Source: an uncultured Desulfuromonadales bacterium (GTDB lineage Bacteria; Desulfobacterota; Desulfuromonadia; Geobacterales; CAIOGM01). From it: a stretch of DNA of 52,193 bases. Positions 16,233 through 24,745 of the stretch are shown piece after piece; positions within the stretch are counted from its first letter, which is position 1; the number at the start of each line of letters is the position of its first letter. The stretch covers positions 1-52,193 of the forward strand of contig CAIYUY010000330.1 in assembly GCA_903929485.1 (NCBI GenBank), read 5' to 3'. The translations under genes and the position numbers were made by a program. The notes below the pieces were generated by a model that worked only from the letters and a program-made list of their open reading frames with translations, did no database searches and was not told the DNA's origin.

Positions 16233-18216
16233 GAAAACCGGTCGACAGGGGAAGACGTACGATGGCCACGGCCCCGGTGGGACCACTCTCCAGAGTGACG
16301 CGTCCCCCATGCTCCTCCAAGATTCGTGCCACCAACCAGAGACCCAATCCGGCCCCCACGGTTCCGGTGGCGGCGCTCCCCCGGAAATATTTCTCGAAGA
16401 GCCGCTTTCCCTCCTCCGAAGAGACGCCGCTCCCCTGGTCCGCCACCCGGATGACAACCTGGCCGCCGGCAACCTCCCAGGTGACGGTGACGGGACGATC
16501 TACCGGAGAGTATTTGAGCCCATTGTCCACCAGATTGAGCAGCGCGGTCTGAAGCAGGAGGGGATCCCCCTGTACCACGACGGCAACGCCGGGAACCACC
16601 ACCACCCGCCGGTCGGGCCAGTACTCCGTCGCCTGTTCCAGGAGTCCGGCGCAGAGCTTCGCCACTCCCAACGGCTCCGGACGGAGTGTGAGGGCGCCGT
16701 CGGAAAGCCGCACCCGCCCCAGGGAGACCTCCAGGACCTCCACCAGACGGATCACGGCCCGCTTCATCTTCCCCACGGCGAAGGCGATGTTTTCATCCTT
16801 GTCGTGCAGCAAATCCAGCAGGTCCAGGTTGGTCCGGATGATGGCCAGCGGCGTCCGATATTCATGAGTGACCATGGCCACGAAACGGGTCTGGCGCTGC
16901 AGCGCTTCCCGCAGCTCGCACGTCATCTCTTCCGCCAGCTCCACGGCCACCGCCTCGGTGCGGCGGGAAGCCGCCAGCACCAACTCCCGCGAGACCTCCA
17001 ACCGCTTGATCAGGGCCAGGGTAATCATCACCATCTGGAGGATCATACCGTAATAATAACCGTAGGTGGTGAACCAGGTGGGGTGGATCAGGCCGAGAAC
17101 CACGAGAAACCGTGGCACTGCGGGGATCAGGACCACGGAGAACCCCGCAATAATCCACCCGCCGGCAGGGGCGCCGCGCCGCAGGGATTGATAGGCCAGC
17201 AGCGGGATGAAACAGGCCAGGAGCAGATAGCAGATCGTCGTCACCGGCGCCAGCCGGCCATACAATCCCAGGGGAATGCCGAGAGCGTTGAGAACTCCGA
17301 TGAGGATGTTCAGTTGCAGGAGGCGGTGAACATACGGCCGCTCGTCGCTGGTATTGAAGAGCCGCATGACAAAGAGGCTGTAGGCGCACAAGCCCAGGCT
17401 GATCCCCCCTCCCACCAAATAATCGTTCACCAGGTGAGCACCCGACGGCCAGAGGACGAAGATCGCCCCATCAATCCCCAACTGCCGGATAAAAAAAGTC
17501 AGGGCGAAGAGCGAATAATAACCAAAAAGAACGTCACGGAGCATGAGCGCCAGGAGGGTGCTGATCACCAGGTCGAAGAGAATGATCCCCAGCAGTCCCC
17601 CCATCCAGGTGGTGTAGTGGGCGGACCAGGCAATAAACTCGTCTCCGGGATAGATCCACCCCTGAAGGGTATGAGTGCTGGAGCTCTTGACCCGGATGTA
17701 GACCTGATGAGGAACGGCGCTGGAAGGAAGCTGCGCCACCATGTCGGAATGGCGGATCGTCCGCTTTGTCGCGGGATAATGGTCTCCCAGATCGTAGACG
17801 CGGTAGGAGGAGGGAGTTGTCGGATCTGCTCCCACCTGGACATAGACCGTGACCTCGTCCAGAAAGGCCGGAGTCAGTCGAAGATACAGTTCCCCGGAGC
17901 TCTCCGCGCCGGGAAGATAGGTGAAGCGGCTCCAGCTTGCCGAGGAGGTGAACCCGTAATTCACAAAACCGGGGAGCGGGACGAACCGGGGGGAGGATTT
18001 GCCGGTCAGCAGCTCCCCCAGGGTGAGGGCGCCCCCCGGATCAACCAGGTTTTCCAGATGACCGGCCAGGGAGAAGGGAGGTGCCTTATCCAGGAGGAGC
18101 GGCGAGGCGTCCGCCACGGGGATACAACGCCAGAGACAAATGAACAGCAGGAAGCAGAAGTGGAGGAGCAGTTGCGGCATGGGGGGATCACTTTCGGGGA
18201 TAAAGCAAGTTGTCAT
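16201..18216 (-). CDS. 7TMR-DISM-type sensor histidine kinase
   Basis: About 671 residues. A signal-peptide-like N terminus is followed by a periplasmic DISM-type beta domain (to about residue 200) and seven hydrophobic helices (about 205-395). A short coiled coil and a HisKA domain with MVTHEYRTPLAII (phospho-accepting H) come next, then a HATPase domain with N box LVDNGLKYSP, G1 DQGSGV and G2 GAGLGLWL. All key residues are present. The start is uncertain: the ATG at 18216 has AAAGG close upstream, and an in-frame ATG at 18180 lacks a clear site. DISM domains in other kinases sense carbohydrates or other small ligands. The downstream regulator is its likely partner. The C terminus is encoded by a repeat. 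Confidence 0.88.
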   Translation of the reverse strand: MTTCFIPESDPPMPQLLLHFCFLLFICLWRCIPVADASPLLLDKAPPFSLAGHLENLVDPGGALTLGELLTGKSSPRFVPLPGFVNYGFTSSASWSRFTYLPGAESSGELYLRLTPAFLDEVTVYVQVGADPTTPSSYRVYDLGDHYPATKRTIRHSDMVAQLPSSAVPHQVYIRVKSSSTHTLQGWIYPGDEFIAWSAHYTTWMGGLLGIILFDLVISTLLALMLRDVLFGYYSLFALTFFIRQLGIDGAIFVLWPSGAHLVNDYLVGGGISLGLCAYSLFVMRLFNTSDERPYVHRLLQLNILIGVLNALGIPLGLYGRLAPVTTICYLLLACFIPLLAYQSLRRGAPAGGWIIAGFSVVLIPAVPRFLVVLGLIHPTWFTTYGYYYGMILQMVMITLALIKRLEVSRELVLAASRRTEAVAVELAEEMTCELREALQRQTRFVAMVTHEYRTPLAIIRTNLDLLDLLHDKDENIAFAVGKMKRAVIRLVEVLEVSLGRVRLSDGALTLRPEPLGVAKLCAGLLEQATEYWPDRRVVVVPGVAVVVQGDPLLLQTALLNLVDNGLKYSPVDRPVTVTWEVAGGQVVIRVADQGSGVSSEEGKRLFEKYFRGSAATGTVGAGLGLWLVARILEEHGGRVTLESGPTGAVAIVRLPLSTGFPLRSPASSAL

Positions 18217-18222
18217 TACCTT

Positions 18223-18352
18223 TGAACCGCAAAGACGCAAAGTACGCGAAGAAAGCAGAGAGAAACGACGGAACCTGGTTTCTTATCTGGTTTTCCTCAA
18301 AAAAAGGCTTTTTCTTTGCGCTTCCTTTGCGTCCTTTGCGTCTTTGCGGTGA
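18223..18352. repeat. Long inverted repeat (CGCAAAGACGC type)
   Basis: The arms GAACCGCAAAGACGCAAAG... (18223-18260) and CTTTGCGTCTTTGCGGTG (to 18352) are reverse complements enclosing about 60 bp. It is the fourth member of the set of long imperfect palindromes at 2341, 7329 and 16155, and lies directly upstream of the kinase start. The rest of the gap to 18496 holds nothing recognisable. Confidence 0.8.
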
Positions 18353-18496
18353 AAATGTTTTCATATTTTGTCGTGCCGGCGAGTTTTCCGTTATTCCGGC
18401 TTGTCCGGCTTATAGTTTCGGGTTCTTTCCGTGCTGTAACCAATTAGGCAGAGTAATCCGGTTGGCAGATACTTTACGTGAAACTGACTAAAACAG

Positions 18497-19759
18497 CTAC
18501 TTCCAGCTACACTTGGGAGGTCCGGCCTCCGGCATGGTGATAAGCCGGACCTGACGCTCGTGAAAAAAGTAGTACCAGGCCCAGTTCATGATAATGAGTA
18601 TCCTATTGCGGAAGCCGACCAGATACATGAGGTGCAGCCCAAGCCACGCTATCCAGGCAAGTATCCCGGAAAGTTGAAAACCGAAGGCGGAAGCGACGGC
18701 AGAGCTCCGGCCGATGGTGGCCATGCTCCCCTTGTCGTGGTAGCGGAAGGGAGGGAGCTCCCGGTCACTCTGCCTGGCAAGGATCGACTTTCCCGCGTAC
18801 CCCCCCATCTGCATGGCCACCGGAGCAACCATGGGAAGAACGGCGCCATCCTGCTCAAAGCAGGCCATATCTCCCACCACATAAACCTCGGGATGACCTT
18901 CCACCGTCAGGTCCGGCTTCACCTTGATTCGGCCGCCGCCGGCCTTGGGGAGCTCCAGCACCCCGGCCAGAGAGGAAGCCTTGACCCCGGCGGACCAGAA
19001 GAGAGTGTGGGTCGGAATGACGGCGCCATCACCGAAGACCACATGCTCCGAGGTGGCGTCTTTCACCGCAGTAGAAAGAAGCACCTCAACCCCCATCCGT
19101 CGGAGACGATCCACGGCGTACTTGCGCAGTTTTTCGGGTTGAGACGCCAGGATCTTGTCCGAAGCCTCCACCAGCATGACCCGGCACTCGGTGATGGAAA
19201 GCTCCGGATAATCCTTTGCCAGGACATACCGGACCAGCTCCACCAGAGAGCCGGCAAACTCCACGCCGGTTGGCCCACCACCCACCACAACGAAGGTGAG
19301 CATGGCTTTCCGTTTTTCCGGATCATTCTCCTTCACCGCCCGCTCGAAGAGGCCGAGGATCTGATTCCGGAGCTTTTCCGCATCATCCAGCTTCTTCAGA
19401 TCATAGGCATGCTCGGCGATGGAGGTCATGCCGAAGTAGTTGGTCTCGCTCCCGGCAGAGACGATGAGGTAGTCATACTTCAGGGGCCCTTCCGAGGTGA
19501 GAACCCTCTTCCCCTCCAGATCGACGCCGCAGACCTCCGTCAGGCGGAAACGGGTATCGGGCCAGCGGCGCGCCATGGCCCGGATGGGATAGGCGATGGA
19601 CTCCTGCTCCAGGGCCGCGGTGGCTACCTGGTAAAGGAGCGGCTGAAAAAGGTGGTAGTTGTTCCGATCCAGCAGAAACACCTCCATCCCCTTCCCCGCC
19701 AGCTCCTTCGCGGCCCGGATGCCGCCAAAACCCATACCGACGATGATGACACGTTTCAT
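18497..19759 (-). CDS. ndh: Type II NADH dehydrogenase-like NAD(P)/FAD oxidoreductase
   Basis: From the ATG at 19759 (AAGGAG about 10 bp upstream) the protein has 420 residues. It opens with the FAD-binding Rossmann motif VGMGFGGIRAAKEL and has NNYHLFQPLLYQVATAALE, typical of NDH-2. The second, NADH-binding motif is VVGGGPTGVEFAGSL, and GDMACFEQDG contacts FAD. The C-terminal ~60 residues are hydrophobic and aromatic (ILAWIAWLGLHLMYLVG), the membrane-attachment part. It oxidises NADH and passes electrons to quinone without pumping protons. It stands alone between the kinase and a small gene. Confidence 0.92.
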   Translation of the reverse strand: MKRVIIVGMGFGGIRAAKELAGKGMEVFLLDRNNYHLFQPLLYQVATAALEQESIAYPIRAMARRWPDTRFRLTEVCGVDLEGKRVLTSEGPLKYDYLIVSAGSETNYFGMTSIAEHAYDLKKLDDAEKLRNQILGLFERAVKENDPEKRKAMLTFVVVGGGPTGVEFAGSLVELVRYVLAKDYPELSITECRVMLVEASDKILASQPEKLRKYAVDRLRRMGVEVLLSTAVKDATSEHVVFGDGAVIPTHTLFWSAGVKASSLAGVLELPKAGGGRIKVKPDLTVEGHPEVYVVGDMACFEQDGAVLPMVAPVAMQMGGYAGKSILARQSDRELPPFRYHDKGSMATIGRSSAVASAFGFQLSGILAWIAWLGLHLMYLVGFRNRILIIMNWAWYYFFHERQVRLITMPEAGPPKCSWK

Positions 19760-19889
19760 AGAAATAAGACTCCTTCTCGTCACACAAATAACCCCACGGC
19801 AGACCTTAATGTTACCGCAGGGGAGCAAAAATATAAGTAACTAATTTATAAATGAAATATAAGTCTAACGACCGCATCCCCTGTGGGGA

Positions 19890-20102
19890 TTAGACTTTGT
19901 CTTCCCATTTGAACCCGGTACGCTTGATGCTTATAACCTTACCGTTCCCGTCTTCCAGCCGTAGGTTACTTTTTTCATGAAACTGCTTACGGATTGCCCT
20001 CCGTTTTGCGTCCGTCAATCTCCTCGCCGTGAAGGTGAATGTTTCACTTTCAACAGTGAAAGCCAGGTCATCTGATTGGCGTAAAACATATTCTATGTGC
20101 AA
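19890..20102 (-). CDS. Small hypothetical protein, TTG start
   Basis: Seventy residues beginning at a TTG (20102) with AGGAG 6 bp upstream, which supports it as a real gene. It is hydrophilic and basic near residues 28-40 (RRLTDAKRRAIRKQF) and has alternating beta-like strands. I do not recognise a family. It follows rsmI by about 40 bp and could share its transcript. Confidence 0.55.
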   Translation of the reverse strand: MHIEYVLRQSDDLAFTVESETFTFTARRLTDAKRRAIRKQFHEKSNLRLEDGNGKVISIKRTGFKWEDKV

Positions 20103-20145
20103 AATATTCTCCTGTTGAACGTTATCGCCGAAGGCCGGACAGGGT

Positions 20146-20997
20146 CTAGGGAAGAGTTTTCCTCAGTTCCAAGGCCCGCCCATAGATCTCGCTACGGGGA
20201 ACCCCGGTTTCAGCGGCAACCATGCTGACGGTGTCGCGAAAGGAGAGGTTGGGATCAGCAAGATACCGGTTGAGAAGTTCATCCGAATCCACCGGTGCGG
20301 CGACCTCCTCCGCCGGAGCGACAAGGAGCACGATTTCCCCCTTTACCTCCCGATGAGCAAAACTCGCCAGCACCTCCGTCACGCTCCCCCGGACAAACTC
20401 CTCGTAAAGTTTGGTCAGCTCCCGGGCCACCACGATCTGCCGCTCCCCGCAAACCTCCAGCAGGTCGGCCAGGGCCGCCGGAAGCCGATGGGGCGCCTCA
20501 TAATAGATGACCACCCTCCCCTCATCCCGCAACTGGGCCAACTTCTCCCGCCGCTTCCCCTGCTTGCTGGGGAGAAACCCGGCGAAGGTGAACGAATCCG
20601 TGGGGAGACCCGATGCCGAGAGGGCCGTCACCGCGGCTGATGCTCCGGGAATGGGGACCACGGCAATACCCGCGGCCACGGCGTCCCGCACCAGCTGATA
20701 GCCGGGATCGGAGATGCAGGGGGTGCCGGCGTCGCTGATGAGCGCCACATGAGCCCCATCCCGCAACCGCTCCAGGAGGTACTCTCCCTTCAGAGACTTG
20801 TTGTGATCGAAGTAGGAGGTCAGGTGGCCGGCGATGCCGAAATGGTTCAGGAGCCTGCGGGAGTGACGGGTATCCTCGGCGGCGATGAGGTCCGCCTCCT
20901 TCAGAATCCGCACCGCCCGGAAGGTCATATCCTCCAGGTTCCCGATGGGGGTGGCGACGATGTACAATATTCCAGTAGGCAGTTTTATTTCCCCCAA
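20146..20997 (-). CDS. rsmI: 16S rRNA (cytidine(1402)-2'-O)-methyltransferase
   Basis: Protein of 283 residues of the tetrapyrrole-methylase fold. It has the family opening [15 protein letters not shown], then [26 protein letters not shown] and [19 protein letters not shown], all diagnostic of RsmI. It 2'-O-methylates C1402 of 16S rRNA, using S-adenosylmethionine. The likely start is a TTG at 20997, overlapping the end of nadE by 13 nt, which implies translational coupling. The C-terminal part includes the typical small helical domain. Length is normal for the family. Confidence 0.95.
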   Translation of the reverse strand: MGEIKLPTGILYIVATPIGNLEDMTFRAVRILKEADLIAAEDTRHSRRLLNHFGIAGHLTSYFDHNKSLKGEYLLERLRDGAHVALISDAGTPCISDPGYQLVRDAVAAGIAVVPIPGASAAVTALSASGLPTDSFTFAGFLPSKQGKRREKLAQLRDEGRVVIYYEAPHRLPAALADLLEVCGERQIVVARELTKLYEEFVRGSVTEVLASFAHREVKGEIVLLVAPAEEVAAPVDSDELLNRYLADPNLSFRDTVSMVAAETGVPRSEIYGRALELRKTLP

Positions 20998-21806
20998 TCC
21001 CGTGAATAGCGGAAATCACGGTCGATGGTCCGGTTGGAAACCTTGGCGATAATAGGAAGCCGCCGCTTGAAGTGGGAGTTCTGCACCTTGGCGTAGATCT
21101 CCTGGATGAACTCCGGGGCAAAACCGTGGATCGCCAGTTCGGCCCGGCTCATGCGAAGATCAACCATCCGGTAAAGAAGTTCATCCACCTCCCGGTAGGT
21201 GAAACCCAGCTCCTGCTCGTCGGTCTGTCCGGCCCAGAGATCCGCCGACGGCTTCTTCTCCACGATCTCCATGGGGACCCCCATGGCCTCGGAGAGCTGC
21301 CAGACCTGACTCTTGTAGATGTCGCCGATGGGGTTGAGGGCGCTGGCCATGTCCCCATGGAGGGTGCCGTACCCCAGGAGCAGCTCGGTCTTGTTGCTTG
21401 TCCCCAATACCAGGGCCGGGAGGAGCGCCGAATGATCGAAGAGAACCGTCATCCGCTCCCGGGCCATCTTGTTCCCCCGGCGCAGGGGGCTCGCTTGAGG
21501 AAAGAGGTCGAAATAGGCGTCCACCATGGGGGTGATCTCCACCACCTGACAGGATATCCTCAGCCGCTCAGCCACCAGCCGGGCATGGGATTCGCTCTCC
21601 GGGTTGCTGCTTTTGTACGGCATGATGATGGCGTGTACATTCTCCGGCCCCAGGGCCTGGGCGGCGATATAGGCAACCAGGGCCGAGTCGATGCCGCCGG
21701 AGAGTCCCAGCACCGCCTTCTTCATCCCCACCTTATGGATCTCCTCACGGACAAAACCGACCAGGATTTTTTGCAGCAACAGACAGTTCACCCTCAGCTC
21801 GCTCAT
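20985..21806 (-). CDS. nadE: NAD+ synthetase (stand-alone synthetase domain)
   Basis: Protein of 273 residues with the ATP-pyrophosphatase P-loop [11 protein letters not shown] near residue 35. It also has [19 protein letters not shown] and [17 protein letters not shown], which bind ATP and deamido-NAD. It makes NAD+ from deamido-NAD, ATP and ammonia. It lacks a glutaminase domain. The gene just upstream encodes a nitrilase-type amidase and overlaps it by 4 nt (ATGA), so the two likely act as a split glutamine-dependent NAD synthetase. Confidence 0.95.
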   Translation of the reverse strand: MSELRVNCLLLQKILVGFVREEIHKVGMKKAVLGLSGGIDSALVAYIAAQALGPENVHAIIMPYKSSNPESESHARLVAERLRISCQVVEITPMVDAYFDLFPQASPLRRGNKMARERMTVLFDHSALLPALVLGTSNKTELLLGYGTLHGDMASALNPIGDIYKSQVWQLSEAMGVPMEIVEKKPSADLWAGQTDEQELGFTYREVDELLYRMVDLRMSRAELAIHGFAPEFIQEIYAKVQNSHFKRRLPIIAKVSNRTIDRDFRYSRDWGK

Positions 21807-22654
21807 GAGTTCCGCTCCTTCCCGATCCTCTTCAGCTCCTTGAGGGTGACGAAGAGGTTTTCGTCCCGCATCATGGGTGAAGAGATCCGCTCCCGCCGAA
21901 GCGCCGCTTCACTGATCCTCCCCGTGACGAAGTCTTCTTCCAGAATAGCTCCCCGGGCGGTGACGGTTCCCGACGGATCGATGATCTCGGACCCCCCCCA
22001 GAAATTGACCCCATCCTCATACCCCACCCGGTTGCAGTAGATCACCCGGCTGTTGAGGAACATGGCGGTGGAGCTGGTCAGCTTCCGCCACGAGGCGGTG
22101 GAGCCCAGGGTGTCGGCCTCCGAAATTCCCCGCCCCGGGCTGCTGGAGAGACAAATCAGCGTGGTGGCGCCGTCCATGGCCAGAATATAGGGGGCGGAGA
22201 GGTGCCACATGTCTTCGCAGACCAGGAGCCCCATCCGGCCGAAACGGCTGTCAAAGGCCCGAAAACGCTCCCCCGACGCCAGATACCGCTGCTCATCGAA
22301 GAGCCCGTAGGTGGGGAGATAGACTTTCCTGTGATGATGCCGGATCTCTCCCCCTTCCAGGTAGAGCGCGGCATTGTAGAAATGGTAGTCAGGGGAGATC
22401 TCAACGAATCCCACCGCAATACTGATATGCCGGGAAAGCTCGGCCAGGCGGCGAATCTCCGGGGAATGAAGGGAAAGCGCCACCTCGGGGACCAGGTCCT
22501 TGAGGAAGTACCCGGTGAGGGCCAGCTCCGGGAAGACGATCAGCCCGGCCTCCTCCCTGATTCCCCGCTCCACCGCCTCTTGGATGAGGAGCAGGTTGTC
22601 TGCCACGCAACCAAGTTTCGGCTTGATCTGGGCCAGGGCGACGGTGAAATCCAT
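21803..22654 (-). CDS. Nitrilase-superfamily amidase, probable glutaminase partner of NadE
   Basis: From the ATG at 22654 (GAGGAG upstream) the product has 283 residues. It carries the carbon-nitrogen hydrolase triad: E in [11 protein letters not shown] in [11 protein letters not shown], and C in LLVCEDMWH. The same domain forms the N-terminal half of fused glutamine-dependent NAD synthetases, and [10 protein letters not shown] and the sequence around the cysteine fit that subgroup. It overlaps nadE by 4 nt. It would hydrolyse glutamine and feed ammonia to NadE. A stand-alone amidase is the alternative. Confidence 0.88.
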   Translation of the reverse strand: MDFTVALAQIKPKLGCVADNLLLIQEAVERGIREEAGLIVFPELALTGYFLKDLVPEVALSLHSPEIRRLAELSRHISIAVGFVEISPDYHFYNAALYLEGGEIRHHHRKVYLPTYGLFDEQRYLASGERFRAFDSRFGRMGLLVCEDMWHLSAPYILAMDGATTLICLSSSPGRGISEADTLGSTASWRKLTSSTAMFLNSRVIYCNRVGYEDGVNFWGGSEIIDPSGTVTARGAILEEDFVTGRISEAALRRERISSPMMRDENLFVTLKELKRIGKERNS

Positions 22655-22748
22655 GATAAGCTCCTCAAAACGAAGTGGCTGCACGGTATCACAGGATGGA
22701 TGAGTTTGCAAAGGGTAGGAATTGCCCATCAGGAAAAAGCGTGAAACT

Positions 22749-23132
22749 TCAGGAGGAGAGATCGAAGGCGTTCCGGATATGATCGATCTGGGGAACTTCG
22801 CCTTCGGGGAGGAGAATGGCGATAACATCGAAGCGGGCGATGGCGTTGGGTTTCTTCCGATGAGCCAGCCAGGTGAGAGCGGTGCGGGAAATCTGGCGCT
22901 GCTTGAAGGGGGTCACGGCCAACTGCGGCACTCCATAGGCCAGGTTTCGGCGGGCTTTCACCTCCACGAAGACGATGGAATCGCCATCCCGCGCCACGAT
23001 GTCGATCTCGCCGGTTCTGCCGCGATAATTCTTCTCCAGGATGGTAAACCCCTTTCCTCGGAGATACGCCTCGGCAATGGCCTCCCCCCGCGCCCCGACG
23101 CTCGTGCTACAGCTCTTTTCCCCGTCGATCAT
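22749..23132 (-). CDS. yraN: YraN / UPF0102 family nuclease-fold protein
   Basis: Starting at the second of two close ATGs (23132, with GGGAGG at proper spacing) it has 127 residues. It shows GARGEAIAEAYLRGKGF, then NYRGRTGEIDIVARD and FVEVKARR, the conserved PD-(D/E)XK-like core of the UPF0102 family. The family is widespread, often next to rnhB, and its role is unclear; DNA-processing functions have been suggested. Here it also lies next to rnhB, about 160 bp downstream of it. Confidence 0.9.
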   Translation of the reverse strand: MIDGEKSCSTSVGARGEAIAEAYLRGKGFTILEKNYRGRTGEIDIVARDGDSIVFVEVKARRNLAYGVPQLAVTPFKQRQISRTALTWLAHRKKPNAIARFDVIAILLPEGEVPQIDHIRNAFDLSS

Positions 23133-23172
23133 GTTCATCCCTCCCAACAAAAAAACGGGTACGGCATGCTGC

Positions 23173-23292
23173 GGGCGACGCATGCGTCGCCCCTACAGAC
23201 CCCCACCCTTCCCTACCGCATTTTTGGTTTTGCTCTTTTCACCCTTCACCCTTCACAATTCACAATTTGTTTCACCCTTCACCCTTCACAAT
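23173..23292. repeat. REP-like palindrome and ATTCACAATT-type direct repeats
   Basis: A palindrome GGGCGACGCATGCGTCGCCC lies at 23173-23192. It is followed by two copies of a TTCACCCTTCACCCTTCACA-type repeat (about 23238-23300). It separates rnhB and yraN. The same palindrome occurs at 24588-24614 and 24723-24745. Confidence 0.75.
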
Positions 23293-23895
23293 TCACAATT
23301 TCAAACACCCCTTGAAGCTCCGCCGGTGAATGGGGCAGGGGCCGAGGCGGACGATGGCGGCGCGGTGGGGAGCGGTGGGATATCCCTTATGCTGAGCAAA
23401 ACCGTAACCGGGATACAGGAGATCATACTCCTCCATGAGACGGTCCCGGGTCACCTTGGCAATGATGGAGGCGGCGGCGATGGAGAGGCTCAAGGAATCC
23501 CCCTTGATGATCGTCTGCTGGGGAAGCTCCAGCGAGAGAGAGAAGGTTCCGTCGATGAGAACGTAGTCCGCCACGACCGGAAGGGCCGTGACGGCCCGCC
23601 CCATGGCCTCCAGGGATGCCCGAAGGATGTTGAGCTTGTCGATCTCGTTATGGTCGCAGATCCCCACGGCAACGGCTCTCGCCTCCGCCATGATCATCGG
23701 GAACAACTTCTCCCGCTGCTGGGGGGAAAGCTTCTTGGAGTCGGTGACCCCGGGGATGAGCTGCCCGGGGTGGAGGATGACGGCGGCCGCCACCACCGGT
23801 CCGGCCAGCGGGCCGCGCCCCGCCTCGTCGGTCCCGGCAATGGCGTGAAAACCGGAAGCAAGTAATTCCGTTTCATAGCGAAGCAGATCAGTCAT
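23293..23895 (-). CDS. rnhB: Ribonuclease HII
   Basis: Protein of 200 residues with the RNase HII signature GTDEAGRGPLAGPVVAAAV (D and E catalytic) near residue 20. It continues with DSKKLSPQQRE, IDGTFSLSL and AAASIIAKVTRDRLM, and ends with HKGYPTAPH. It removes ribonucleotides from DNA and the RNA of RNA-DNA hybrids. Its ribosome binding site (AGGAG) overlaps the stop codon of the Uma2 gene upstream, only 8 bp away. The C terminus ends just before an ATTCACAATT-type repeat. Confidence 0.96.
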   Translation of the reverse strand: MTDLLRYETELLASGFHAIAGTDEAGRGPLAGPVVAAAVILHPGQLIPGVTDSKKLSPQQREKLFPMIMAEARAVAVGICDHNEIDKLNILRASLEAMGRAVTALPVVADYVLIDGTFSLSLELPQQTIIKGDSLSLSIAAASIIAKVTRDRLMEEYDLLYPGYGFAQHKGYPTAPHRAAIVRLGPCPIHRRSFKGCLKL

Positions 23896-23903
23896 AACAA
23901 CTC

Positions 23904-24485
23904 CTATTCAGCAAAGAGCTCGGCAAGATCTATCTCCAGGTCGGGAAAGATTCCGACGGTAGCTCTGTCCCCTTCCATGAAGAGCAGGGGCGGACCGTAG
24001 CGGCCATCCTCACCCAGGATGAAAATCCGTACCGTCTTCCCCTCCGGATCAACGATCCAGTATTCCCGTACCCCGGCTCGCTCATACTTGGCGAACTTCA
24101 CCGTAAGATCCTTTCGGGCCGTTGCGGGAGAGAGGATTTCCACCACAAGATCAGGCGCTCCCCGGCATCCTGCCTTGTCCAATTTCGTACTGTCGCAGAT
24201 TATGGAGAGATCAGGCTGCACCACCGTCTCCACCTGATCGTCAGACTCACCTGCTTCAGGAAGGCGAACATCAAAGGGAGCAAGAAAGAGCCGGCACGGC
24301 TTACCTTTCAACCAGAGGCTAAACTGGAGGTATAACTCGCCAAGGATCAGTTGATGCGTCGGCGCCGGCGCCGGCGACATGTCATAGGGGACGCCGTCAA
24401 TGATTTCCCACCGCTCGTCATCGTCCCAGGTCAGATAATCGCCGTAAGTGAACCGTTCTTCCCGTTTAAGCGCCAATGGTCCCAT
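23904..24485 (-). CDS. Uma2-family (DUF820) PD-(D/E)XK nuclease-like protein
   Basis: Protein of 193 residues, with GGGAG before the ATG. It opens with YGDYLTWDDDERWEIIDG and contains QPDLSIICD, GAPDLVVEILSPATARKD and KFAKYERAGVREYWIVDP, all hallmarks of Uma2/DUF820. The D and E-x-L/K residues match a PD-(D/E)XK core. Members are abundant in cyanobacteria and various environmental bacteria, and their function is unknown. It is inserted directly upstream of rnhB and is probably cotranscribed with it. Confidence 0.9.
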   Translation of the reverse strand: MGPLALKREERFTYGDYLTWDDDERWEIIDGVPYDMSPAPAPTHQLILGELYLQFSLWLKGKPCRLFLAPFDVRLPEAGESDDQVETVVQPDLSIICDSTKLDKAGCRGAPDLVVEILSPATARKDLTVKFAKYERAGVREYWIVDPEGKTVRIFILGEDGRYGPPLLFMEGDRATVGIFPDLEIDLAELFAE

Positions 24486-24587
24486 GAGAGTCTCCCGATG
24501 CCGTTTCGTAGCAGATGCCGCGGAGTATAGCAGAAACGGGAGTCTCTGGCAAAAGTCTTAAAATGGGCCGAATTCAAACAGAAGAAC

Positions 24588-24745
24588 GTAGGGGCGACGC
24601 ATGCGTCGCCCCTACCGGTAATGCCGGTCTTAGTGATGACGCCAACATGACAAATTCGGGCACGACAACCGATGGGCACGACATGCCGTGCCCCTACGGG
24701 TAACGCAAAATGACAAACCAAAGGCGACGCATGCGTCGCCCCTAC
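24588..24745. repeat. Three REP-like palindromes in a row
   Basis: Palindromes lie at 24588-24614 (GGGGCGACGCATGCGTCGCC core), 24674-24697 (GGGCACGACATGCCGTGCCC) and 24723-24745 (again GGCGACGCATGCGTCGCC). The last one contains the TAG stop of the tryptophan-rich repeat gene. No gene lies between 24486 and 24741. Confidence 0.85.

Noticed and set aside
16309-18225. A 638-codon open frame on the plus strand opposite the histidine kinase
   Set aside because: It is an antisense shadow of the kinase gene. Its composition is dominated by Q, H, P and G, it has no recognisable domain, and the kinase on the other strand has complete catalytic motifs.
18560-19840. A 426-codon plus-strand frame opposite NDH-2
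   Set aside because: It is the complement of a clear NDH-2 coding region with no motif of its own and a GC-driven lack of stops.
24588-24745. A possible CRISPR array from repeated GGCGACGCATGCGTCGCC units
   Set aside because: Only three palindromes with irregular spacing, one of which has a different core. Spacer-like unique sequences of equal length are absent, so REP elements explain them better.
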